From: an unidentified bacterial endosymbiont
Lineage (GTDB): Bacteria; Pseudomonadota; Gammaproteobacteria; Enterobacterales; Enterobacteriaceae
Direction of reading: 5' to 3'
NCBI RefSeq assembly: GCF_918797525.1
Contig: NZ_OU963893.1
Span: 4,402,001-4,466,000 of the forward strand
Length of the DNA stretch: 64,000 bases
This document shows positions 30,411 to 38,712 of the stretch, piece by piece. Each line of letters begins with the position of its first letter. The first letter of the stretch is position 1. The notes beneath the pieces were generated by a model. It was not told the origin of the DNA, did not search any database, and worked only from the letters and a program-made list of their open reading frames with translations. The position numbers and the translations under genes were made by a program.

Positions 30411-31589
30411 ATGTTAAATGTCGCTATCGTGGGAACAGGGAATATCTCGCATAACCATATTCAGGGCTATTTGCAGTTTGGTGAGCGCTGCCGGATTGTC
30501 GCGCTGGTCGATATCTTTTTAGAAAAAGCGCACGAGAAAAAAGCGCGTTACGGCCTGACCGACGCCCGGGTTTATGCAAGCCACCAGCAAATGCTGGCGT
30601 GCGAACCGGGTGTCGACATCGTCGACGTGTGTACCCCGCCCTACGTACATGCAGAGATCGCCATTGATGCTCTGCACGCCGGTTGTCACGTGCTGTGTGA
30701 AAAACCCATGGCCGCCTCGCTTGAGGAGTGCGACGCGATGATCGCCGCTCAGCAGGCCAGCGGCAAAACGCTCGCCATCATTGCGCAGAATCGCTTTACC
30801 GATGCGTTCTGGCGTTTAAAAGCGGCGCTGGACTCCGGCCTTGCGGGCAAAATATGCCATGCGCAGGTCGATTCATTCTGGTGGCGCGGGCACTGCTATT
30901 ACGATCTGTGGTGGCGAGGAACATGGGAAAAAGAGGGCGGCGGCTGCACGCTTAACCATGCGGTACACCACATTGATGCCATCCAGTGGATGCTCGGCTT
31001 CCCGTGCGAAGTCGTGGCGATGATGACGAACGTCGCGCATGACAATGCCGAAGTGGAAGACCTGAGCGCCGCGATTTTCAAATACCCCAGTGGCGCCCTC
31101 ACGCAGCTTACCGCCTCGGTGGTGCACCACGGTGAAGATCAAAAAATCATCATTCAGGGCGATAAAGCACGGATCTCCGCGCCGTGGCAGGCCATTGCCA
31201 GCCTGAGCGCTGATAACGGCTTTCCGCAAGAGAGCCACGATAGCGAGCGCGAAGCGCAACTCAACGCCGTTTTCCACGAAATGCCAAAACTCACGTGGAC
31301 GCTGCACGACGGGCAGATTAACGACCTGCTCACTGCCGTTGAGCAGGGTGTCCCCCCCCTGGTGGATGGCGTGCAGGGCAAGCGGTCGCTGGAGCTGATT
31401 ACCGCGATTTACAAGTCGGCGATTACCCGGGCCGTCGTCTCTCTGCCGATTAAACATCACGATCCCTTCTACCGTACCGGTGGGACGAACGTCCTCGCCC
31501 CCCATTTTTATGAAAAATCCGCAAGCGTAGCCAACTTCAGCGAAGTGGGCGCTATCCCTCTGGGTAAAGATCTGGATCGAGGAATGTAA
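30411..31589 (+). CDS. Gfo/Idh/MocA oxidoreductase 2
   Basis: 392 residues from the ATG at 30411 with an AGGAG site; 16 bp after the preceding gene. The N-terminus VAIVGTGNISHNHIQGY is the nucleotide loop. EKP lies at 97-99 (CEKPMA), and the conserved His in TLNHAVHHIDAIQW lies in the C-terminal domain. It is related to gene 1 but clearly a distinct enzyme rather than a recent duplicate. Substrate unknown. Confidence 0.88.
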   Translation: MLNVAIVGTGNISHNHIQGYLQFGERCRIVALVDIFLEKAHEKKARYGLTDARVYASHQQMLACEPGVDIVDVCTPPYVHAEIAIDALHAGCHVLCEKPMAASLEECDAMIAAQQASGKTLAIIAQNRFTDAFWRLKAALDSGLAGKICHAQVDSFWWRGHCYYDLWWRGTWEKEGGGCTLNHAVHHIDAIQWMLGFPCEVVAMMTNVAHDNAEVEDLSAAIFKYPSGALTQLTASVVHHGEDQKIIIQGDKARISAPWQAIASLSADNGFPQESHDSEREAQLNAVFHEMPKLTWTLHDGQINDLLTAVEQGVPPLVDGVQGKRSLELITAIYKSAITRAVVSLPIKHHDPFYRTGGTNVLAPHFYEKSASVANFSEVGAIPLGKDLDRGM

Positions 31590-31591
31590 CC

Positions 31592-32659
31592 ATGAATAAA
31601 AATGATGGAATGCACTACGCGCCCGTCGGCAAACCGCACCCCGTGGTGCGGGAGGGCGAATTTATCTTTGCCGCCGCCGCGCTGGACCACGGCCACATCT
31701 ACGGGATGTGCAACGGGCTGATTGAAGCGGGCGCCACGCTGAAGTGGGTTTACGATCCTGACCCGCAGAAAGTGGATAAGTTTGTCCAACAGTACCCACA
31801 GGTACAGGTGGCGGTTTCACTGGAAACGATATTCACCGACAGCGAGGTGCGTTTGGTCGCGGGAGCAGCCATACCGTCCGAACGCTGCGCGCTGGGCCTC
31901 AAATCGATGGCGGCGGGTAAAGATTACTTCACCGACAAAGCGCCGCTCACCACCCTTGAACAACTGGCTGATGCCAAAGCGATGGTGGAAAAAACCGGCA
32001 AGAAATACGCGGTTTACTACAGCGAACGTCTGCACGTAGAGAGCGCGGTGTTCGCCGGCCAACTGGTGCAGCAAGGTGCCATTGGGCGCGTGGTGCAAAC
32101 GCTCGGCACCGGCCCGCATCGTGAAGGACACGGGCGTCCGGACTGGTTTTACGAGCGCCGCTATTTCGGCGGCATCTTGTGTGATATCGGTAGCCACCAG
32201 ATAGAGCAATTCCTGTTTTACACCGGCAACCAAAATGCCGTCGTCGTCGCCAGCCAGACGCGTAACGTTAACCATCCACAGTATCCGGCCTTTGAGGATT
32301 TCGGCGACGCGATGCTTAAGGGCGAAAATGGCGCCAGCGGCTATTTCCGCTGCGACTGGTTCACCCCTGACGGACTCTCGACCTGGGGCGATGGTCGCTT
32401 AACGCTGCTCGGCACCGACGGATATATCGAAATTCGCAAATACGTTGATTTAACCCACGGCGAGCAAGATGTGGTTTATCTCGTCAATAAAGAGGGTGAG
32501 TTCCGCTATCCGGTGGCGGGACAAGTTGGATTCCCGTTCTTCGGCGAACTGATCCTCGACTGTCTGCATCGTAGCGAAAACGCCATGACGCAGGCGCATG
32601 CCTTTAAGGCGGCGGAGCTGTGCGTGAAGGCGCAAATGCTGGCGAACGCAGCGGATTAA
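31592..32659 (+). CDS. Gfo/Idh/MocA-like protein 3, divergent
   Basis: 355 residues, 2 bp after the previous stop. The family fold is recognisable, but the key motifs are altered. The GxGxxG loop is replaced by ALDHGHIYGMC, and the EKP triad by DKA (115-117). The C-terminal segment FGGILCDIGSHQIEQF keeps the conserved His. Such members exist in clusters for glycoside oxidation. It may bind the cofactor differently or act as a partner subunit. Confidence 0.82.
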   Translation: MNKNDGMHYAPVGKPHPVVREGEFIFAAAALDHGHIYGMCNGLIEAGATLKWVYDPDPQKVDKFVQQYPQVQVAVSLETIFTDSEVRLVAGAAIPSERCALGLKSMAAGKDYFTDKAPLTTLEQLADAKAMVEKTGKKYAVYYSERLHVESAVFAGQLVQQGAIGRVVQTLGTGPHREGHGRPDWFYERRYFGGILCDIGSHQIEQFLFYTGNQNAVVVASQTRNVNHPQYPAFEDFGDAMLKGENGASGYFRCDWFTPDGLSTWGDGRLTLLGTDGYIEIRKYVDLTHGEQDVVYLVNKEGEFRYPVAGQVGFPFFGELILDCLHRSENAMTQAHAFKAAELCVKAQMLANAAD

Positions 32660-32670
32660 CAGGAGGCAAA

Positions 32671-33723
32671 ATGACTATCCTGAACACGGCAATTATCGGC
32701 GCTGGCGCTATTCATAATTGCCATGTGAATGCTCTGCGCCAGCTTCCAGACGTAGTACTGCGCGCGCTGGTGGATATCGACAGTGTTAAAGGCTTAAAGC
32801 TGGCGATGGGCTACCAGTGCCGCTTTTATCAGGATTACCGGGAGATGTTGCTGGATGAGGCTATCGACGTGGTGCACATCTGCACCCCCCACTTTGAGCA
32901 TAAAAGCATGATCCTGGCGGCGCTCGCCGCCGGTAAGCATGTTTTCTGTGAAAAGCCGGTGGGGATGAACGGCAGTGAAATCATTGATATCACCAACGCT
33001 GCCGATCGCGCTTCAACGCTGTTTGGCGTTTGCTATCAGAACCGCCTCAACCCGTCGAGCCTGCGCATACGCCGCGAGCTTGATGAGGGCAGCCTCGGCA
33101 AAATGTTAAGCATCCGGGCAGTACTCACGTGGTCTCGCTCGGGCGCTTATTACACCGAAAGTCCCTGGCGCGGACGGCTGGCGACGGAAGGAGGAAGCCT
33201 GCTGATCAATCAGGCAATCCATACGCTTGACCTGATGCAATGGTTTGCCGGTGGCGTGACGCGGCTGAAAGGCGTCGTCGACAGCGGTGAACTTTCAGAT
33301 ATTACCGAAGGAGAAGACAGCGCGATGGCTACGCTGCACTTCGTTAATGGCGCGCGCGGTCTGTTTTACGCCAGCAACTGTCACACCACGGATTCGCCGC
33401 TAATGATGGAAATACGCTGTGAACATGGCTCGCTGATGCTCGATGACAGTACGCTCTGGCGCGTGACGCCGGGAGAGCGTTTCAAACTGGCAAGCGATAA
33501 CGTCCCGGACGGATCAATTAAACGTTATTGGGGACGTGGACACCAGCAGGCAATCCGCCGTTTTTATCATGCTATTACTACGCCGGGCAATACGGACTAC
33601 ACCGATATCCGTGAAGCCGGGAAGTCACTCACGCTTGTGGAGGCTATTTATCGGTCATCTCAATTACGACAATGGATAGATATCCATAATGAGAACGTAA
33701 TGTGTATTCCAGCAGTTAAATAA
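32671..33723 (+). CDS. Gfo/Idh/MocA oxidoreductase 4
   Basis: 350 residues from the ATG at 32671, preceded by a full AGGAGG ribosome site; 11 bp after gene 3. It has the nucleotide loop AIIGAGAIHNCHVNAL, EKP at 94-96 (CEKPVG), and the conserved His in LINQAIHTLDLMQWFAGG. It is followed after 48 bp by the symporter gene. Substrate unknown. Confidence 0.88.
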   Translation: MTILNTAIIGAGAIHNCHVNALRQLPDVVLRALVDIDSVKGLKLAMGYQCRFYQDYREMLLDEAIDVVHICTPHFEHKSMILAALAAGKHVFCEKPVGMNGSEIIDITNAADRASTLFGVCYQNRLNPSSLRIRRELDEGSLGKMLSIRAVLTWSRSGAYYTESPWRGRLATEGGSLLINQAIHTLDLMQWFAGGVTRLKGVVDSGELSDITEGEDSAMATLHFVNGARGLFYASNCHTTDSPLMMEIRCEHGSLMLDDSTLWRVTPGERFKLASDNVPDGSIKRYWGRGHQQAIRRFYHAITTPGNTDYTDIREAGKSLTLVEAIYRSSQLRQWIDIHNENVMCIPAVK

Positions 33724-33771
33724 AAAACGGCCCATAAGTGGGTTAATAGCTACCCTATACTGGACATTATT

Positions 33772-35319
33772 ATGGTCAAACCAACTGAACGTAGAGTTGG
33801 TTATGGCGTGGCGCTTGGCTACGGCATAACCGATCTGTTTGGCGGAGGCGCTTTCGCCATTATCGGCACCTGGCTGTTATTTTTTTATACCACCTATTGC
33901 GGTCTCTCAGTAATTGAAGCTGGCTCAATATTTGCCATCGCCCGCGTCATTGACGCGTTATTAAGCCCGATTATGGGCTATATCACCGATAATTTTGGAA
34001 ATACCTGGCTGGGGCGAAAATTTGGTCGCCGTCGCTTCTTTTTATTACTCAGTTCACCGCTAATGTTTCTGTATGCCCTGCTGTGGATAACCGATATGGG
34101 GTACGGGTATTACCTGGGAACCTATCTCTCTATCGAACTGTTGTCGGCGATGGTGCTGGTGCCGTGGGAAACGCTGGCGGCGGAGATGACGAACCGCTAC
34201 GAAGAACGTAGCCGACTTTCCGGCGTGCGCATGATTTGCTCGCAGTTGGGCGGCTTCCTGGCCGTTTCCGTCCCCGGGGTGATTATGCAATTCACCGGGA
34301 AAGATAACGCTTTCACCTATACCCTGACCGGGCTGATATTTTCCTGCGTGTTCTGCATTGCAGTATTTACCACCTGGTACAGTACATGGGAAGCGAAAGA
34401 TGTGCATCCGGAGTCTGACTTTAAGGTTGATAAACAACGCAGCAGCGGAATGGGCAACCATCTTAAATATCTGGTGCTGGATCTCTTTTCCGCTTTCCGC
34501 ATTCGCGCATTCCGCCTGCATATCCTGATTTACATCTTCTCGTTTACGGCGATGGACGTGTTCGGCTCGGTGTTTACCTATTACGTGGTCTATTGCCTGA
34601 GCCAGGATGCGGCTGCGGTGTCGGGCTGGCTGAGCATTGCAGCCTTTGCTTCAGTGCCGGGAACCTACGGCTTTATGCTGCTGTTGAACCGGCTGAATAT
34701 GACGCCCTCCGCCGCGCTACGTCTCTCATATGGCTGTATTTTTTGCGTACTGGCGTTTTTGTTTACGGTCTATCTCACTAAAACACACGTGCCCACACTG
34801 TTGTTCTCGGCGGTCTTTATCCTGCTGGGGGCCGCGCGGTCCGGTCTGTATTATATACCGTGGAATATCTACAGTTTTATTCCTGATATCGACGAGATAG
34901 TGACGCAACAGCGTCGGGAGGGGATTTTTGCCGGCGTAATGGTATTGACCCGTAAAAGCACCGTCGCGATTGCGATTATGCTTATCGGCCTGGTGCTGCA
35001 AGAGTCCGGCTTCGTGAAAGGCAGCGGGGCACAGCCTGAAACCGCACTCGCCGCCATCATCGGCCTGATGATTTTCGCGACGGCGGCCCTGCTGGCCGTC
35101 AGTTTCTTCGCGACCTATAAATTCAGACTGACTCGCGAGACCCACAAGTTGCTGCTCAAGGAAATCGCCCGCCGCAAGCTGGGCGGAGATTACCGGGACT
35201 GCGACGACACGACCCGCGTGGTGATCAAGCAGCTGACCGGCTATGAATATGACCAGGTGTGGGGCGGCGATGCCACGCGCCGTGCGGTCAAAAGCGCCAG
35301 TTTATCGACGGTGGAATAG
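33772..35319 (+). CDS. GPH-family sugar:cation symporter (MFS)
   Basis: 515 residues with about 12 membrane helices. It carries the family's loop between helices 2 and 3 (RVIDALLSPIMGYITDNFG, then GRKFGRRRF). Glycoside-pentoside-hexuronide symporters bring in glycosides, pentoses or glucuronides with H+ or Na+. The cytoplasmic C-terminal tail of about 70 residues is longer than usual. Its place at the end of the dehydrogenase operon suggests it imports their substrate. Confidence 0.9.
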   Translation: MVKPTERRVGYGVALGYGITDLFGGGAFAIIGTWLLFFYTTYCGLSVIEAGSIFAIARVIDALLSPIMGYITDNFGNTWLGRKFGRRRFFLLLSSPLMFLYALLWITDMGYGYYLGTYLSIELLSAMVLVPWETLAAEMTNRYEERSRLSGVRMICSQLGGFLAVSVPGVIMQFTGKDNAFTYTLTGLIFSCVFCIAVFTTWYSTWEAKDVHPESDFKVDKQRSSGMGNHLKYLVLDLFSAFRIRAFRLHILIYIFSFTAMDVFGSVFTYYVVYCLSQDAAAVSGWLSIAAFASVPGTYGFMLLLNRLNMTPSAALRLSYGCIFCVLAFLFTVYLTKTHVPTLLFSAVFILLGAARSGLYYIPWNIYSFIPDIDEIVTQQRREGIFAGVMVLTRKSTVAIAIMLIGLVLQESGFVKGSGAQPETALAAIIGLMIFATAALLAVSFFATYKFRLTRETHKLLLKEIARRKLGGDYRDCDDTTRVVIKQLTGYEYDQVWGGDATRRAVKSASLSTVE

Positions 35320-35325
35320 CCACTC

Positions 35326-35359
35326 AGGCCGGGCTGGCTCCCCCGCCAGTCTGGCCTGT
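35326..35359 (+). terminator. Hairpin after the symporter gene
   Basis: A 14-bp stem with two G-T pairs (CAGGCCGGGCTGGC / GCCAGTCTGGCCTG, loop TCCCCC), 6 bp past the stop. Only a short T-rich tail follows, but it is a strong structure at an operon end. Confidence 0.7.
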
Positions 35360-35452
35360 TGAATTCGCTTTCTGTACCGACATTGTCCCTGATCTCGAAT
35401 AAATTAGTTTTCGTATCATAGGTAAAAAATGAAATACTATCTTGCCCAATAA

Positions 35453-35772
35453 GGAAAGTTTATGTTGAACGGTGCTGATTATGCTCCATTCAATTTGTAC
35501 GGTGCTGGCGTTTTCATGGCGCGGCATTTAGCTGTGATGAATGGTTTGCTTTGTATACAGATGACTGGAGCATTGATGATGGTACCTGGTTTGAAGGAGT
35601 TCCCCCTGGCACGTTATCAAAAGGGTGTATAACGTTTGCTCACAACTCAGATTTTGCCACCATCCACAATGCCCTGTTAAACACATCCCCTATGCAAGTG
35701 CCGTGTATGCGTTCGCTTACAGATCGTGGTTGGGTTGAGGTAATAGCCATTGGCTCGAACACGTGCCCGTAG
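35453..35772 (+). pseudogene. Decayed Tlde1-type (DUF2778) peptidoglycan-targeting toxin
   Basis: The N-terminal part, from about 35462, reads MLNGADYAPFNLYGAGVFMA in one frame. The C-terminal part, in another frame to the stop at 35770-35772, reads DEWFALYTDDWSIDDGTW, then PGTLSKGCITFAHNSDFA and RGWVEVIAIGSNTC. The GCIT segment with its catalytic-type Cys and the IDD/GTLS context are hallmarks, as I know the family, of DUF2778/Tlde1 type VI secretion effectors (L,D-transpeptidase-like). The middle of the protein is missing. The GNFRLH stretch that normally precedes PGTLS is deleted too. I see no other type VI genes nearby. Confidence 0.7.
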
Positions 35773-35773
35773 A

Positions 35774-35932
35774 ATGGCCAAAATAGCTTTTTTCGGGCTG
35801 GTAATGTTTGCCGTTGCTCGCACTCTTGGCAATCCTGAGATCTTCATCAATCACGATTTAGCAAGTAAATTAGCCCAACTGATCAGCGATGATGTCAATG
35901 CTGAATCTATGTATGACGTTTTTTTATCTTGA
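35774..35932 (+). CDS. Small protein after the Tlde1 remnant, possible truncated immunity partner
   Basis: 52 codons from the ATG at 35774, beginning 1 bp after the toxin remnant's stop. It has a hydrophobic N-terminal segment (IAFFGLVMFAVA) and then a polar part (HDLASKLAQLISDDVNAES). Tlde1-type toxins are normally followed by a small membrane or periplasmic immunity protein, so position suggests that role. The frame ends 8 bp before the left end of an insertion-sequence remnant, so the 3' part was probably cut off. No homology is claimed. Confidence 0.45.
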   Translation: MAKIAFFGLVMFAVARTLGNPEIFINHDLASKLAQLISDDVNAESMYDVFLS

Positions 35933-35940
35933 TGTTGTTT

Positions 35941-36744
<804 letters not shown>

Positions 36745-36864
36745 AGCTTACCCATTCAGGCAGGATACCCTCAAGATAGTGTTCGACAAAGCCTATGCGT
36801 TCAGCCAGTTTCAGGGCTTCGTGACGAAATTCAGGCGTGCGATGGTTGATGCTGGTTTTGTCAT
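36745..36864 (-). mobile_element. Second IS orfA fragment
   Basis: On the minus strand, a start at 36864 and, one frame over, the segment PEFRHEALKLAERIG are typical of the N-terminus of an IS3-family OrfA. About 40 codons remain, ending in a stop. It differs in sequence from the remnants at 35941 and 41644. Confidence 0.6.
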
Positions 36865-37048
36865 TGTGAGTCACCTCTGGTTGAGCGTTTACCCATTTCG
36901 TCGCGTGTCCACTATTGCTGGGTTAGTGCTGCTCACTCCGTAGGCGTACTACTGTTCTTCCATCTAACATGACCGAGCATAGCACTTACTATCTGAGCTG
37001 ACGAATCAAATTTATAATTTATAAAACAACATGAGGTAAATTCATATA

Positions 37049-37447
37049 ATGAAAAATTATTCATTTACAGTATATTTTCATATATTTAAAAAGGTTATTG
37101 TTGTCTTTTCCCTTTTTTTCTGTGCTCCTTTTGGCTTTGCCATAGATTTGTCATTTAAAGAAAAATCACCCGTCGATCGCCTATATCATGAAAACAACCA
37201 AGAAATGGACTCATTGCGGGAAGAGCAGAAGTTCAAATTTGACCCTAATTTAAAAATTGCCCAACAAGAACGTAGCTACCAATCGCTACTCGATCAACGG
37301 GATGAAGTTGAAAAATCCCTGCATAATCCCATACGCCCTTGTTATAATAACCCAACGGAGCCAGGCTGTACGGGGCATTCAGCGTGGATGAACAATCCAC
37401 CCAAGAATCAATCCATGTTAGAGCAAAAATATCATAATGACTTTTAG
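37049..37447 (+). CDS. Hypothetical exported protein
   Basis: 132 residues. A hydrophobic N-terminal segment (VIVVFSLFFCAPFGFA, about 16-31) looks like a signal peptide with cleavage near FA-ID. The mature part is hydrophilic, rich in Glu/Gln/Asn, and has two Cys near the C-terminus (RPCYNNPTEPGC) that could pair in the periplasm. It is AT-rich, unlike the core genes. I do not recognise a family. An immunity- or inhibitor-like role would fit the neighbourhood but is speculation. Confidence 0.6.
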   Translation: MKNYSFTVYFHIFKKVIVVFSLFFCAPFGFAIDLSFKEKSPVDRLYHENNQEMDSLREEQKFKFDPNLKIAQQERSYQSLLDQRDEVEKSLHNPIRPCYNNPTEPGCTGHSAWMNNPPKNQSMLEQKYHNDF

Positions 37448-37467
37448 ATACTAACCTCTTTCAAATA

Positions 37468-37806
37468 TTAAACCTTGCGAGATTTGTTGGTTGCCTGAAA
37501 TTTAGATTCTCTTACTTTTGTCTTAAATTCCGGCCCTGCTTTACTTGTTACCATCCAGCAAGCCTGGTCAGTAAAAACACTCAAATTTCCGTCTAATATA
37601 TTATAACGCCTGTTCCAAACTGCATTGGTAAGTGTATTTTGGATGATGATAATTTTTGCGTTAAATGCATTCATTTTTTCTATAATATTAGATATGGAGT
37701 GTCTGCTGCCTACCAGACCATACAAAACATCACCGGACTCAAATTTTATAGCTGAATTAAAAATAATACTTGATGTGTAAATACTAAAACCCTGCGGTAA
37801 GCCCAT
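37468..37806 (-). CDS. Hypothetical protein
   Basis: 112 codons from the ATG at 37806 (a TTG five codons upstream is an alternative). It is convergent with the exported-protein gene. The sequence is mixed alpha/beta with no signal peptide; a segment SISNIIEKMNAFNAKIIIIQ stands out. It is AT-rich, and the upstream frame has no good ribosome site. It could be the C-terminal remainder of a longer gene. No family recognised. Confidence 0.4.
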   Translation of the reverse strand: MGLPQGFSIYTSSIIFNSAIKFESGDVLYGLVGSRHSISNIIEKMNAFNAKIIIIQNTLTNAVWNRRYNILDGNLSVFTDQACWMVTSKAGPEFKTKVRESKFQATNKSRKV

Positions 37807-37873
37807 CAGTGAAATACCCAATTTTTTGCTTGTCGGAAATTATATGATTATTTTAGAAAGAATTTAAGGTTAA

Positions 37874-38160
37874 TTATTTTTTACCTCCTAAGCGGTGCTG
37901 TAGCCGCTTGAGAATGTTTTCCTGACTGTATTGTTCATTCAGCGCCTCAAAGGCAGCTTCATTGCCGGTTTCTTTTATTTTGGCCGTCTTTTCGTCCAGA
38001 TCCACATTAACAGCCCGTGATTCTTACAGCATGTTGGCCATACCAGACATTGCGTGGTTCATGGACTCTTCCCGGCGGCGGGTGCGCTGTTGATCCACTC
38101 GTTTTCCGCCTGGATCAGGTCAACGATGGCTTTCTTTTGCTCATTTAGTATCTGGAAACC
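37874..38160 (-). pseudogene. Broken open frame, unknown origin
   Basis: The minus-strand frame ends NEQYSQENILKRLQHRLGGKK. It reads back through DEKTAKIKETGNEAAFEALN to an in-frame stop near 38030. Beyond that the coding-looking sequence continues (RREESMNHAMSGMANML, then in another frame NEQKKAIVDLIQAENEW). At least one stop and one frameshift interrupt it. GC content is higher than its surroundings, suggesting another source. Family not recognised. Confidence 0.4.
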
Positions 38161-38712
38161 GACCAAACCAGACTCCCAGTGATTGAGGTGATGCGAGCAC
38201 TCCGTAAAAGACAAGCAGAAAACGTCGTCTTAGGTCATTCTCTGGGCGAGATGCATCTGGTAAGCAAAGACCTTTAAAAATATCACTTTTCAATAACATC
38301 AAAGGCTACCTCATTGCTAACTTTACAACAATGCCCTGTTTTTAATAAAGAGCTTACTGATGAGTGGTAAATATCAGGCTTTAGGTGGGTTACATGAAAG
38401 TGATTACTTTGTATTATTCCTATAACCTTACAAACATCTGAAGGCAAATAAATAATCGTCTGTGCCGTATCTAACTAACCGAAAAATATTCTCATTTTGA
38501 AATTATTGCCGATAAATATTTTTCCGTCGGGTCGTCAACAGACACGCGTCGTTTCGGTTTTGCCCAGTAAAGATTACTGCTATCCGGAACGCAGGCTCAT
38601 GGCTCACCTGTCTGCTCAGGGAGTGCAGACCATAGTGTGATCTCAGGGTCAAACCTGTATTGCTTGGTCGAAAAACGTTGACGATCACGCCCTGCTAAAC
38701 CAAAGGAGAAAA
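38161..38712. other. Spacer with two short gene fragments
   Basis: The plus strand at 38161-38275 is open and ends VVLGHSLGEMHLVSKDL; the minus strand at 38283-38474 is open for 63 codons without a start. Both look like ends of lost genes. The rest, up to the ribosome site of the kinase-like gene (AAGGAG at 38702-38707), shows nothing I can name. Confidence 0.35.

Noticed and set aside
38503..38688. Minus-strand 61-codon frame upstream of the kinase-like gene
   Set aside because: No ribosome site, no recognisable protein character, and it lies in decayed DNA.
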